A stretch of 64,000 nucleotides of DNA from Pedococcus cremeus (GTDB taxonomy: Bacteria > Actinomycetota > Actinomycetes > Actinomycetales > Dermatophilaceae). Location of the stretch: positions 558,001 through 622,000 of the forward strand of contig NZ_FOHB01000001.1 in NCBI RefSeq assembly GCF_900111375.1. The letters run 5' to 3'. Numbering within the stretch: position 1 is the stretch's first letter; the number at the start of each line of letters is the position of its first letter. The translations under genes and the position numbers were made by a program. Positions 8,688-16,744 of the stretch are shown here, one piece after another. The notes beneath the pieces were generated by a model. The model had not been told where the DNA came from, ran no database searches, and worked only from the letters and a program-made list of their open reading frames with translations.

Positions 8688-9221
8688 ATGGGCAGAGGGG
8701 ACAAGGCCGAGCGCGACGTGGCGTTCGCGGCCTTCGTCGAGCAGGCGACGCCGTCGCTCATGCGCACCGCGTGGCTGCTGACCGGCTCCACCGAGGCTGC
8801 GCGTGAGCTCGTGCAGGCGTCACTGGTCAAGACGTATGCCGCGTGGCACCGCGTGCGCGCCGACGAAGCACTCGCCTACACCCGGCGGGTGCTCGTGAAC
8901 CACAACACCGACACCTGGCGACGCCGTCGCGGCGAGCACCTGGTGGCCGACGCGCCCGAGCGCCCACATCACGACAGCCAGCGCGCCGACCACCGCGACG
9001 AGGTCGCGCGCCTGCTGGCCACCCTGCCGGCCCAGCAGCGGCGCGTCGTCGTGCTGCGCTACTACAGCGACCTGTCCGAGCAGGCCACCGCCGAGGTCCT
9101 CGGCATCTCGGTCGGCGCCGTCAAGAGCGCCGCCTCCCGCGGCCTGGCCAGCCTTCGAACGGCCTACCCGCGCCCCTCCACAGAACTGTCTTCTCCCGCA
9201 ACGGAAGGGAGCATCCGGTGA
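8688..9221 (+). CDS. ECF RNA polymerase sigma factor, SigE-family of Streptomyces type (module 1)
   Basis: This 177-residue sigma factor has region 2 (RTAWLLTGSTEAARELVQASLVK) and region 4 (VVLRYYSDLSEQATAEVLG, then ISVGAVKSAASRGL), with no extra domain. It matches the actinobacterial sigma-E subfamily defined by TIGR02983. ATG at 8688 follows a GAGGGGGAC ribosome site. Its stop overlaps the GTG of the membrane protein that follows (GTGA), the usual sigma/anti-sigma arrangement. It resembles the sigma at 10434 closely enough to suggest an old tandem duplication. Confidence 0.9.
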   Translation: MGRGDKAERDVAFAAFVEQATPSLMRTAWLLTGSTEAARELVQASLVKTYAAWHRVRADEALAYTRRVLVNHNTDTWRRRRGEHLVADAPERPHHDSQRADHRDEVARLLATLPAQQRRVVVLRYYSDLSEQATAEVLGISVGAVKSAASRGLASLRTAYPRPSTELSSPATEGSIR

Positions 9222-10327
9222 ACGACCTCTTCGAGGACCAGCTGCGCGCCGACCTGCACTCGGCAGCCGGCCGCCCGGCGTACGACTCCATCGACCCGAC
9301 CGAGGTCATCGGCGAGGGCCGCCGCGTGGTCCGCCGACGCCACCGCACCCAGGCGCTCGGTGTGGCGGCGGCCGTCGCCGTCATCGGTGTCGTTGGCTTC
9401 CTGGCCACCGACACCGGTCGCACCACGACCGCCCCGCCCGCCCACCACAGCCCGACGGAGCCCTCCCAGGCCTCGGTGGTCTTCAACGACCTGTCGACGA
9501 ACTTCAACGGTGTGGAGGTGGCCGGCCCCGCATGGGTTCGAGTGGACCTCGACCCAGCGACCGGTGCGGTCACCTACACCTTCAACGACCGAAAGGGTAC
9601 GAGCACCTCGGCGGGCGCCAGCGTCGCGCCGGGTGGTGGCAGCATCACGTGGGGCACGGGCGACGGCTATCCCAACCTCGTCGTCGGCGTGGCGCCGGCC
9701 CCGGCCACCCACCTCACGGACATCGGGGTCCGCGGAGGCACGGGCGGCTCCACCTCCGACGCCAAGCCGCTGCCGGGCACCCGGTACCAGGCCTTCGTGA
9801 GGCTGTACTCCGTCACGACGTCGGTCTCCCAGCTCCGCGGCTTCGTCTGGGCCGACAGCGCGGGGGCGATACGGACGAGCGACGCATCGGTCAAGGCGTA
9901 CAGCACCGACTTCGTCGGCCTCGGACGAGGTCCCAGCACCCTCGTCGCTGTGCCGAACTGGGACTGGCTCGGCGTGTTCGACGACGACGGCGCGAGCTCC
10001 GTCTGGATCAGCGAGGCCTCCGGGACCTTCGGCAACCAGGTGCCCCGGGTCGAGATGGGTCGCCTCGACGGCAAGAACTCACAGGTGACCGTGGCCGGCC
10101 TTCTGCCCGCCGGAGCCACAGGGGTCACGCCTCACTACGCGGCCGGCATGGCGTCACACCCGCTGCAGACGGCCGTGCTGCGCGATGCCGACGGGGCAGC
10201 TGGTCACTACACCGGCTTCTTCGCCCAGTTCGTCGACAAGACGCCGAAGGGGAGGCCCAGCCCCTGGTTGACCCACATCTCTTGGACCGACCCGGGCGGC
10301 CAGCGGCAGGAGAGCACTCTCCACTAG
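9218..10327 (+). CDS. Membrane-anchored probable anti-sigma factor (module 1)
   Basis: The protein has about 369 residues: a cytoplasmic N-terminus of some 50 residues with an Arg-rich stop (RRVVRRRHR), one membrane helix (LGVAAAVAVIGVVGFLA), and a large extracytoplasmic domain. That outer domain has no cysteines. The GTG start is fused to the sigma stop codon. The topology and gene order suggest an anti-sigma factor, but no zinc-binding anti-sigma motif is visible, so this is inference. The sensor domain belongs to no family I recognise. Confidence 0.8.
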   Translation: MNDLFEDQLRADLHSAAGRPAYDSIDPTEVIGEGRRVVRRRHRTQALGVAAAVAVIGVVGFLATDTGRTTTAPPAHHSPTEPSQASVVFNDLSTNFNGVEVAGPAWVRVDLDPATGAVTYTFNDRKGTSTSAGASVAPGGGSITWGTGDGYPNLVVGVAPAPATHLTDIGVRGGTGGSTSDAKPLPGTRYQAFVRLYSVTTSVSQLRGFVWADSAGAIRTSDASVKAYSTDFVGLGRGPSTLVAVPNWDWLGVFDDDGASSVWISEASGTFGNQVPRVEMGRLDGKNSQVTVAGLLPAGATGVTPHYAAGMASHPLQTAVLRDADGAAGHYTGFFAQFVDKTPKGRPSPWLTHISWTDPGGQRQESTLH

Positions 10328-10363
10328 GCGGTGGCGGCACCGGATACCGTCCCGGCCGCGACT

Positions 10364-10387
10364 CAACCTTCCGGACGACGGCGCCGT
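10364..10387 (+). promoter_or_regulatory. ECF-type promoter CAACC-N16-CGT (second copy)
   Basis: CAACC at 10364-10368 and CGT at 10385-10387 repeat the exact motif and spacing seen at 8631-8654. It lies in the gap between the two sigma/anti-sigma modules and ends 46 bases before the preferred start of the second sigma gene. The shared motif suggests auto- or cross-regulation. Confidence 0.6.
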
Positions 10388-10433
10388 TGAGGTGGGTGGC
10401 GCCATGACAACGGGTGCCGGACGAGGGGGAGGC

Positions 10434-10970
10434 ATGAGCAGGCAACGGGATCTCGACGAGGAGTTCGCCGAGTTCGCCCGGGGCGCGGCACCACGGCTGC
10501 TGAAAGCCGCGTGGCTGATCTGTGGCGACCCCCACCAGGCCGAGGACCTCGTGCAGTCGGTGATGGTCAAGGTCTACCTGAAGTGGTCGCGACTGCGGGA
10601 GGGCAGCCCGTTGGCGTACGCCCGCCGGTGCCTGGTCACCACCCACATCGACACCCACCGTCGCACTGGCCGCGAGACCGCGGTTGCCGAGACCCCCGAG
10701 CTCGGCAGCTGGGACCGCAGCTGGGACGACACCGATGAGGTGGTGCGGCTGCTCGCCACGCTGCCCCTGAGGGAGCGGCAGGTCGTCGTCATGCGCCACT
10801 ACGCGGGCCTCCCCGAGGCCCATGTCGCCGAGCTGCTCGGGATCAGCGTCGGCACCGTCAAGAGCAGCGCCTCGCGCGGCCTCACCAGGCTGCGCCAGGC
10901 ACTCCACCCGACCGTCGACGTCCCTGAGGACGCCAGGTCGGCCGAGGTCCGGGAGGGCAACCATGTCTGA
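10434..10970 (+). CDS. ECF RNA polymerase sigma factor, SigE-family of Streptomyces type (module 2)
   Basis: This 178-residue sigma factor aligns with the sigma at 8688 over its whole length: LLKAAWLICGDPHQAEDLVQS in region 2 and VVVMRHYAGLPEAHVAELLG with ISVGTVKSSASRGLTRLRQ in region 4. ATG at 10434 was chosen because the protein then begins like its paralog and has GAGGGGGAGG just upstream; ATG at 10404 with GAGGTGG is possible. Its stop overlaps the next gene by eight bases. Confidence 0.9.
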   Translation: MSRQRDLDEEFAEFARGAAPRLLKAAWLICGDPHQAEDLVQSVMVKVYLKWSRLREGSPLAYARRCLVTTHIDTHRRTGRETAVAETPELGSWDRSWDDTDEVVRLLATLPLRERQVVVMRHYAGLPEAHVAELLGISVGTVKSSASRGLTRLRQALHPTVDVPEDARSAEVREGNHV

Positions 10971-12210
10971 CACGCACGAGCTCGACGAGCTGCTGCAGCG
11001 GGCCACCGCCCCGCACATGCACTTCGACCCAGCTGCCGCCATCGCCACCGGCCGGCGAGTGCGCCGCCGGCGCAGGATCGCGACGGCCGGCGGGGCGCTG
11101 GCCGCCGTCACCGCCGTCGGCATCGCGGTCACCGCTGCCGTACCGGGTTCGGCCCCCCTGCTGCCGGCGGGACCGTCCAAGACGTCGACCGCCTCACCGA
11201 AGCCGACCGGGTCAGCCGGCCCGTCGGCCACCCAGCGCTGCTTCCCCTCCGACGCCGAGCGCGGCACCGCATGGGCCGGCGGGAGCGCCAAGGGCAGCCA
11301 GCGTGGCGGCAAGGTCGTCGTGGAGGCGACCGTGCGTGAGGGCTGCGGTGAGGACGTCGTCGGAGTGGGTGACCTGGGCGGCGACGCCCAGGTCACGGTC
11401 ATGTTCAAGGCAGCGCCGACGTCCGCTCAGTGGGTGGTGGCGGATGCTGCGGTGCTGTTCCTGCCTAAGGGCCAGCGTCCGTGCGGGTACTCCTTCGGCA
11501 CCGACCTGCCTGCGCCCACCACGCTTCCTCAGGCCAACGGCTGGGACCTCGTCATCCAGCCGGTGCCGAGCAAGCTGCTCAGGAAGGCTGCCGCGACGGG
11601 CACCGTCGACCTCTGCGAAGGCTCGACCCCGGTCACTCGGGGGCTGAAGCAGATCGGCTGGAACGGGCCGGGAACGCAGTGGTACGAGGACCACAAGCGC
11701 AACGCCGCGACCCAGGGCTCGGGCACGGCGACGACCGGCTGCGATCTCGACACCCTGGTCGGTTCCACCGTGCCCGGCGCGGTGCAGTGGGTCGACGAGA
11801 CGCTGACCATTCCCGGCGCCGGACGCCTCACGGTCGACGCCCAGACGCACCCCGGCTGCACCGGTGACGGGCACACGAGCTCGTGGGACCCGACGCAGCG
11901 CGCCGCCCGCCTCGAGGTGGACGTGCCGGCCGTGCCGACCAAGGGTTTCTGGGACACGGTCTGGATGGGCGGCGACGCCCCCACCGGTGTCTTCCTCGTC
12001 CCGCCGGGTCAGTCGCTGTGCGACATCGACTTCTCGCGCTCGGGGCTGAAGGCAACGCCGAAGCTGTCTGCACCACAACGGGTCTCGCTGCGCGATGGGT
12101 GGACCCTGGTCGCGCAGCCGCTGCCCCGGGTGGACAACATGCAGACGCTCAGTGCGAGCTTCTGCACCGGCAAGGAGGTCACGACGACCGGAGTGACCCC
12201 CTCCTCCTGA
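10963..12210 (+). CDS. Membrane-anchored probable anti-sigma factor with duplicated four-Cys sensor domain (module 2)
   Basis: The protein has 415 residues: a short cytoplasmic part ending RRVRRRRR, one membrane helix (near 42-60), a Ser/Thr/Pro-rich linker, then two similar domains of about 130-150 residues. Cysteines fall at 93, 128, 174 and 218 in the first domain and 260, 299, 353 and 401 in the second. Both domains also share a late motif (NGWDLVIQP and DGWTLVAQP). The outside location suggests disulfides. Role as anti-sigma is inferred from its overlap with the sigma gene. I know no family for the outer domain. Confidence 0.8.
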   Translation: MSDTHELDELLQRATAPHMHFDPAAAIATGRRVRRRRRIATAGGALAAVTAVGIAVTAAVPGSAPLLPAGPSKTSTASPKPTGSAGPSATQRCFPSDAERGTAWAGGSAKGSQRGGKVVVEATVREGCGEDVVGVGDLGGDAQVTVMFKAAPTSAQWVVADAAVLFLPKGQRPCGYSFGTDLPAPTTLPQANGWDLVIQPVPSKLLRKAAATGTVDLCEGSTPVTRGLKQIGWNGPGTQWYEDHKRNAATQGSGTATTGCDLDTLVGSTVPGAVQWVDETLTIPGAGRLTVDAQTHPGCTGDGHTSSWDPTQRAARLEVDVPAVPTKGFWDTVWMGGDAPTGVFLVPPGQSLCDIDFSRSGLKATPKLSAPQRVSLRDGWTLVAQPLPRVDNMQTLSASFCTGKEVTTTGVTPSS

Positions 12211-12225
12211 CGTCGACGGTGTCGG

Positions 12226-12768
12226 CTACGACGTCGACGGCGCCCGGTCCCCCGGCCAGTTCTTGTCCGGCTGGGGGGCCGGGCGTCCGGGCTGCTCGCC
12301 GCCGCGAGCGTCGAGATAGCTCTGCTTCGGCACCATGACCTTGCGCCGGAAGATGCAGACGACCTTGCCGTCCTGGTTGTAGCCGACGGTCTCGACGTGG
12401 ACGACGCCCCGGTCGTCCTTGCTCGTCGACTCCCGCTTGTCGAGCACGGTCGTCTCGCCGTAGATGGTGTCGCCGTGGAAGGTCGGGGCGACGTGGCGCA
12501 GTGACTCGACCTCGAGGTTGGCGATGGCCTTGCCGGACACGTCCGGGACGCTCATGCCGAGCAGCAGCGAGTAGACGTAGTTCCCGACGACCACGTTCTT
12601 CCCGAACTGCGTGGCCTCCTCGGCGTAGTGGGAGTCGAGGTGCAGCGGGTGGTGGTTCATGGTGATGAGGCAGAAGAGGTGGTCGTCGTACTCCGTGACC
12701 GTCTTCCCGGGCCAGTGCTTGTAGACCGCACCGACCTCGAACTCCTCGTACGTACGCCCGAACTGCAT
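12226..12768 (-). CDS. MaoC-like enoyl-CoA hydratase (mesaconyl-CoA hydratase type)
   Basis: This 180-residue hot-dog fold protein has the MaoC hydratase pattern with catalytic Asp and His (YDDHLFCLITMNHHPLHLD near residues 27-45) and a Pro-rich C-terminal tail. A strong AAAGGAG ribosome site lies five bases before ATG 12768. It resembles the small MaoC proteins that sit with CitE-type lyases and acyl-CoA dehydrogenases in Streptomyces and mycobacteria. Partners of those types lie 8-15 kb away in this window, so a role in C4-C5 dicarboxyl-CoA metabolism is likely but not proven. Confidence 0.88.
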   Translation of the reverse strand: MQFGRTYEEFEVGAVYKHWPGKTVTEYDDHLFCLITMNHHPLHLDSHYAEEATQFGKNVVVGNYVYSLLLGMSVPDVSGKAIANLEVESLRHVAPTFHGDTIYGETTVLDKRESTSKDDRGVVHVETVGYNQDGKVVCIFRRKVMVPKQSYLDARGGEQPGRPAPQPDKNWPGDRAPSTS

Positions 12769-12974
12769 TCCGACTCCTTTGTGCGGGACCGCTCACCCAA
12801 GCGGGGTGGCTAGTGCGGCTGGCTGGGCCCATCCTGCCGACTGGCCCCGCGGAGCGGCACCCGCACCGGCCGTGCGCTCCCTCACACTGGCGCGCAGGCG
12901 GCCTCTCCCAGCGAGGGTGAGGCGACGTCACCGGCTGCGCCCACGCGGCATGCGGCTCGTGCGAACATGGGCCC

Positions 12975-14477
12975 GTGACCAGCGAAGAGCAGAAGCAGGC
13001 AGAGAACCGGGCCCGTCCCACCACCGACGAGTTCCGCGCCTTCGTGGCGGAGGACTGGGCTCCGCGACAGCCGGGCGCCACCGCCCTGTCCGAGGCCGCG
13101 CCGTATGCCGCCGAGCGCCGGGCCCGCGTCAGCGAGGCCTTCCCGGGCGAACGGCTCATCGTGCCCGCCGGCGGGCTGAAGGTGCGCAGCAACGACACCG
13201 ACTACGTCTTCCGGCCGCACAGCGCGTTCGCCCACCTCACCGGCCTGGGCGGCGACCGCGAGCCCGACGCCGTGCTGGTCCTCGAGCCGCGCGACGCCGA
13301 GCACGGCGGCGGCCACGAGGCGGTCCTGTACTTCCGTCCGCTCGCCGGCCGCGACTCCGACGAGTTCTTCGCCGACACCCGCTACGGCGAGTTCTGGGTC
13401 GGCGCCCGTCCGACCGTCGAGGACGTCGAGACCGAGCTCGGGCTGACCGCCCGCCACATCGGCGAGTTCGCCGACGCCGCAGCCAAGGACGCCGGTGAGG
13501 TCACCGTGCGCCTGGTCCGCGACGCCGACCGCGACCTGACCCGCCAGCTCGACGCGGCCCGCACCACCGAGGGCGCCGAGGCCGCGACGCTGGAGGAGGC
13601 CGACGACGAGCTCGCGCAGTTCCTCTCCACGCTGCGCCTGACCAAGGACGAGTGGGAGGTCGGCGAGATGCGCAAGGCCGTCGCTGCCACCCACGTCGGC
13701 TTCGAGGCGGTCATCGCCGACCTGCCCGAGGCCGTCGCCCGCGGCCGCGGTGAGCGCTGGGTCGAGGGCATCTTCGGGCTGCACGCCCGCCACCAGGGCA
13801 ACGGCGTCGGCTATGACTCGATCTGCGCGGCCGGCGACCACGCCACGACGCTGCACTGGATCAAGAACACCGGCGACCTCAAGGACGGCGACCTCATCCT
13901 GCTCGACGCGGGTGTCGAGGTCGACTCGCTCTTCACCGCCGACATCACCCGCACGCTTCCGGCGAACGGCACCTTCTCCGACGCCCAGCGCGAGATCTAC
14001 GACGCCGTGTATGCCGCGCAGGAGGCCGGCATGGCGGCGGTCAAGCCGGGCAACAAGTTCTCCGACGTGCACGCCGCCGCCATCCGGGTCATCGCCGAGT
14101 ACCTCCACCGGTGGGGCCTGCTGCCCGAGGGCGTCGACGTCGAGGGCACCCTCGACAAGGACCACGGCCAGTACCACCGCCGCTGGATGGTGCACGGCAC
14201 CTCGCACCACCTCGGCATCGACGTGCACGACTGCGCGCTCGCCACCCGTGAGCAGTACATGGACGCCGAGCTGCGGCCCGGCATGATCCTCACCGTGGAG
14301 CCCGGGCTCTACTTCAAGGCCGACGACCTGAAGGCCCCGGAGCGGTTCCGCGGCATCGGGGTGCGCATCGAGGACGACGTGCTCGTCACCGATGACGGCT
14401 TCGACAACCTCTCGGCCGCGATGCCGCGCACCTCCACCGACGTCGAGGCGTGGATCGCCCGCATCTGGAACCGCTGA
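12975..14477 (+). CDS. pepP: Aminopeptidase P family Xaa-Pro aminopeptidase
   Basis: This 500-residue M24B metallopeptidase has an N-terminal creatinase-like domain and a C-terminal pita-bread domain with the dinuclear metal ligands: two Asp in LLDAGVEVDSLFTADITRT, His in SHHLGIDVHD, Glu in TVEPGLYF and Glu in GVRIEDD. It removes the N-terminal residue when proline is second. GTG at 12975 follows GAACAT by six bases, so a leaderless transcript is possible. A bidirectional hairpin lies downstream. Confidence 0.95.
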   Translation: MTSEEQKQAENRARPTTDEFRAFVAEDWAPRQPGATALSEAAPYAAERRARVSEAFPGERLIVPAGGLKVRSNDTDYVFRPHSAFAHLTGLGGDREPDAVLVLEPRDAEHGGGHEAVLYFRPLAGRDSDEFFADTRYGEFWVGARPTVEDVETELGLTARHIGEFADAAAKDAGEVTVRLVRDADRDLTRQLDAARTTEGAEAATLEEADDELAQFLSTLRLTKDEWEVGEMRKAVAATHVGFEAVIADLPEAVARGRGERWVEGIFGLHARHQGNGVGYDSICAAGDHATTLHWIKNTGDLKDGDLILLDAGVEVDSLFTADITRTLPANGTFSDAQREIYDAVYAAQEAGMAAVKPGNKFSDVHAAAIRVIAEYLHRWGLLPEGVDVEGTLDKDHGQYHRRWMVHGTSHHLGIDVHDCALATREQYMDAELRPGMILTVEPGLYFKADDLKAPERFRGIGVRIEDDVLVTDDGFDNLSAAMPRTSTDVEAWIARIWNR

Positions 14478-14487
14478 CCGTTACGCC

Positions 14488-14543
14488 GAGGTGGACCTCA
14501 GCCCCGCTCACGCACGGCGTGCCGCGGGGCTGAGGTTCACCTC
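14488..14543. terminator. Bidirectional terminator between pepP and the PIG-L gene
   Basis: Arms at 14488-14507 and 14524-14543 pair over 20 bases with one mismatch, around a 16-base loop. It stands between two convergent genes and can end both transcripts. Confidence 0.7.
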
Positions 14544-14577
14544 CGCGAAGGGACAGGGCGAAGGGAAATCCTGAGGC

Positions 14578-15312
14578 TCAGCGGCGCTGGACCACGTCGA
14601 GCAGCAGCGCGTGCTCGACCCCGGCCGCCTCGCCACCTCCGCCGAGCACCATCTGGATGATGTCGCGAGGCGCGGGGAAGTCGGGCCCGAGCGCGGCGTT
14701 GTACTCCCGGTGCGCCTCCAGCGAGGCGACCGCGGCCTCGAAGTGACCCGCCAGGTCGACGTAGTGCGTCGGCTGCGGTGAGCCGGCGAAGCCCACGAGC
14801 TTGACCCCCGCCCACGGCTCGAACCCCTCGGCGGAGAGCTCGGGGAAGATCCACCGGTTGCCGGCATCGGCGCAGGCGTCGAGCGTCGCCAGCCCCACCG
14901 CGCGGTGGTCGGCCTGGTTGGGCGCCCCACCGCCGAAGCGGTCGTGGTAGTCGCCGGTGACGACCAGCTCCGGCCGGCGCCGGCGGATCTCCCGCGCGAT
15001 GTCCCTGCGCAGGCCCAAGCCGTACTCGACGTGGCCGTCGCGGTAGTCCGCGAAGTCGACCTCGGTCACCCCGACCGTGGCCGCGCCGTCACGCTCCTCC
15101 TGCTCGCGCAGCGGCCCCGCCGTCGCCGGCTGCATCGTGTCGATGCCGGCCTCCCCGCGGGTCAGGAGGAAGTAGGTCACTGTCTTCCCGGCCTTGGTCC
15201 AGCGGTCCACCGCTGCCGACGTGCCGTACTCGAGGTCGTCCGGGTGGGCGACCACGCACAGGACCCGCGTGAAGTCGTCGGGGAGCTCGTCGAGCTCAGG
15301 TCGCTCGGTCAT
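14578..15312 (-). CDS. PIG-L family LmbE-like deacetylase
   Basis: The protein has about 244 residues, with the LmbE/PIG-L zinc motif VVAHPDDLEYG (near residues 18-28) and the late NQADHRAVG motif. The family removes acetyl groups from N-acetylglucosamine-like sugars. It is not MshB, which lies at 57277. The ATG at 15312 follows TACCGT by six bases, so the gene is probably leaderless. The frame runs upstream to 15954 without homology and was trimmed. The substrate is unknown; sugar conjugates such as bacillithiol- or mycothiol-like compounds are possible. Confidence 0.87.
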   Translation of the reverse strand: MTERPELDELPDDFTRVLCVVAHPDDLEYGTSAAVDRWTKAGKTVTYFLLTRGEAGIDTMQPATAGPLREQEERDGAATVGVTEVDFADYRDGHVEYGLGLRRDIAREIRRRRPELVVTGDYHDRFGGGAPNQADHRAVGLATLDACADAGNRWIFPELSAEGFEPWAGVKLVGFAGSPQPTHYVDLAGHFEAAVASLEAHREYNAALGPDFPAPRDIIQMVLGGGGEAAGVEHALLLDVVQRR

Positions 15313-15356
15313 CCATCCACGGTATGCCGCGGGGCCGGCCGCACGGGCCGGTTCGG

Positions 15357-15686
15357 TCAGCCCGAGGTCAGCCAGATGAGCAGGCTGGGTACGCCAGTCC
15401 CGATGAAGCCCACGAGGGCACAGAGAGCTGCGATCGAGCGCCACGCGACGCGTTGGTCGCGTACGAGGCCGACCGTTCCCGTCACCATGCCAGCCAGGCA
15501 CAGCAACACCCACGTGACCCCGGGCAGTGGCCCCAGATCTCCGCGCCAGAGGCCAACTGACACGGCCACGGCGATGAGCAGCGCAGCGGATGGCCAGACA
15601 CTTGGGCACCCTTGGGGAGCCCCAGCCGAAGGCGGACGACCCGATGACAGCAGGCCAGTGTCCGGCACGGCAGCCTCCGAGAGCAT
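15357..15686 (-). CDS. Small membrane protein, unknown
   Basis: About 110 residues with three hydrophobic segments: SAALLIAVAVSVGLW, GVTWVLLCLAGMVTGTVGLV and SIAALCALVGFIGTGVPSLLI. It has a short Pro/Ser-rich start. No family is recognised. The start at ATG 15686 lacks a clear ribosome site, and the frame runs to 15785, so the N-terminus is uncertain. Confidence 0.55.
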   Translation of the reverse strand: MLSEAAVPDTGLLSSGRPPSAGAPQGCPSVWPSAALLIAVAVSVGLWRGDLGPLPGVTWVLLCLAGMVTGTVGLVRDQRVAWRSIAALCALVGFIGTGVPSLLIWLTSG

Positions 15687-15847
15687 GAGAGGGGCACTTC
15701 GTCGTGCCCATCGTGGTCCAGTCCGAGCGGTTCGGTGTCGGCTTCTCGGTAATCCAGTACGTGGACGCCAGCGCATCTCCCCCACCCGTCGGATTACAGC
15801 GGTACGACGGCTGACCAGGCGCCATGAGTGCCGGGTGCCAATGACAA

Positions 15848-16126
15848 CTACTTCCAGCGGAAATGGACGAATATCCGACCGAAGTTGTCCGAGTCCTTCT
15901 CGACTCGGTGGTAGAGCGCCTTGATGTCTTTGCGATCGAGGAAGCGCAGGACACGTTTCTTCAGCTGCCCCGAGCCCTTGCCGGGGATGATTTCGACCAG
16001 CGGAGCCTTCTTGGCCACGGCTTCGTCGATGATGGCGCGAAGAGCACGCTCGATCTCATCCCCGCGGTTGTAGATGTCGTGCAGATCGAGCTTCAGCTTC
16101 ACCAGGTCAGCCTGCGGCACGGTCAC
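15848..16126 (-). CDS. Smr/MutS-family small protein
   Basis: About 92 residues with the stand-alone Smr domain: LKLDLHDIYNRG at the start, the conserved EIIPGKGSGQLKKRV in the middle, and a strongly basic-aromatic end FVHFRWK. Smr domains have nicking or RNA-binding activity and are linked to recombination control and ribosome rescue. GTG at 16126 fits the usual protein length; a TTG start at 16198 would add a stretch with no homology. It stands alone in an accessory-looking stretch. Confidence 0.75.
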   Translation of the reverse strand: MTVPQADLVKLKLDLHDIYNRGDEIERALRAIIDEAVAKKAPLVEIIPGKGSGQLKKRVLRFLDRKDIKALYHRVEKDSDNFGRIFVHFRWK

Positions 16127-16276
16127 GAAGGATGCAGGGTGAATCGAGGAGGAGCAGGAATCTGCTGTGCGATGCGAATCGCGGTGTGGCAGGCCCAAGC
16201 GTTGTGTCTGTGACCGTCATGGGGCTGGCAAGCATCGCCGCAAGGTGGGTCTCTGTCTGCGGCACGCAGCGGACAC

Positions 16277-16597
16277 CTATCCGTGCTCACGACCGGGTAG
16301 GACCTCACCGCGCAAGAAGGCTTCGTAGGCGCCACGGGCTTCATCGTCGAGGGTTGGCTGCACGTTGCTGTACCGGGTGTCGCGCCGATCGCGATGCGGG
16401 CCCGAAAGCCAGTACTCCTCATCGGTCTCGACGTCGAAGAAGTTGGCGTCGAACATGCCGCTGGCGCGCCGCAGAGTCTTGCCGTGCCACCGTGCGGACT
16501 TCCATGTTCGGTTGAAGCGCACGACGCTGATCCAGGCGGGGCCCTGGTCAATGTCGTGTCCGGTCTTCAGCTGGACGAACATCACGCGATCAGGCAT
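16277..16597 (-). CDS. Conserved hypothetical protein, 106 residues
   Basis: The protein is a small basic polypeptide rich in aromatic and charged residues, with the stretch MFDANFFDVETDEEYWLSG and the end GEVLPGREHG. From memory similar proteins are common in actinobacteria, but no function is known to me. No membrane helix or signal peptide is visible. It begins at ATG 16597 and shows no operon partner; the Smr gene follows 150 bases downstream on the same strand. Confidence 0.7.
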   Translation of the reverse strand: MPDRVMFVQLKTGHDIDQGPAWISVVRFNRTWKSARWHGKTLRRASGMFDANFFDVETDEEYWLSGPHRDRRDTRYSNVQPTLDDEARGAYEAFLRGEVLPGREHG

Positions 16598-16744
16598 GAG
16601 CCCAAGACTGACTGATGGTCCACGGCGACGAGGAGCATTTCCTCACCAACACGATCACTCCGTCCGCGGCATGTGCGGTCGTGCCCTCACGGCATGGTCG
16701 TTGTGCCAGCGTTGCGGGCTGAACCGGGGATAGGGTCCGCGTGC

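Noticed and set aside
7175-8830. A 551-residue minus-strand frame covering the membrane protein
   Set aside because: It is low in complexity, is antisense to the gene at 7577, and joins the PHP gene out of frame.
12882-14228. A 448-residue minus-strand frame across pepP
   Set aside because: It mirrors the pepP codon pattern and shows no homology, whereas pepP has all metal ligands.
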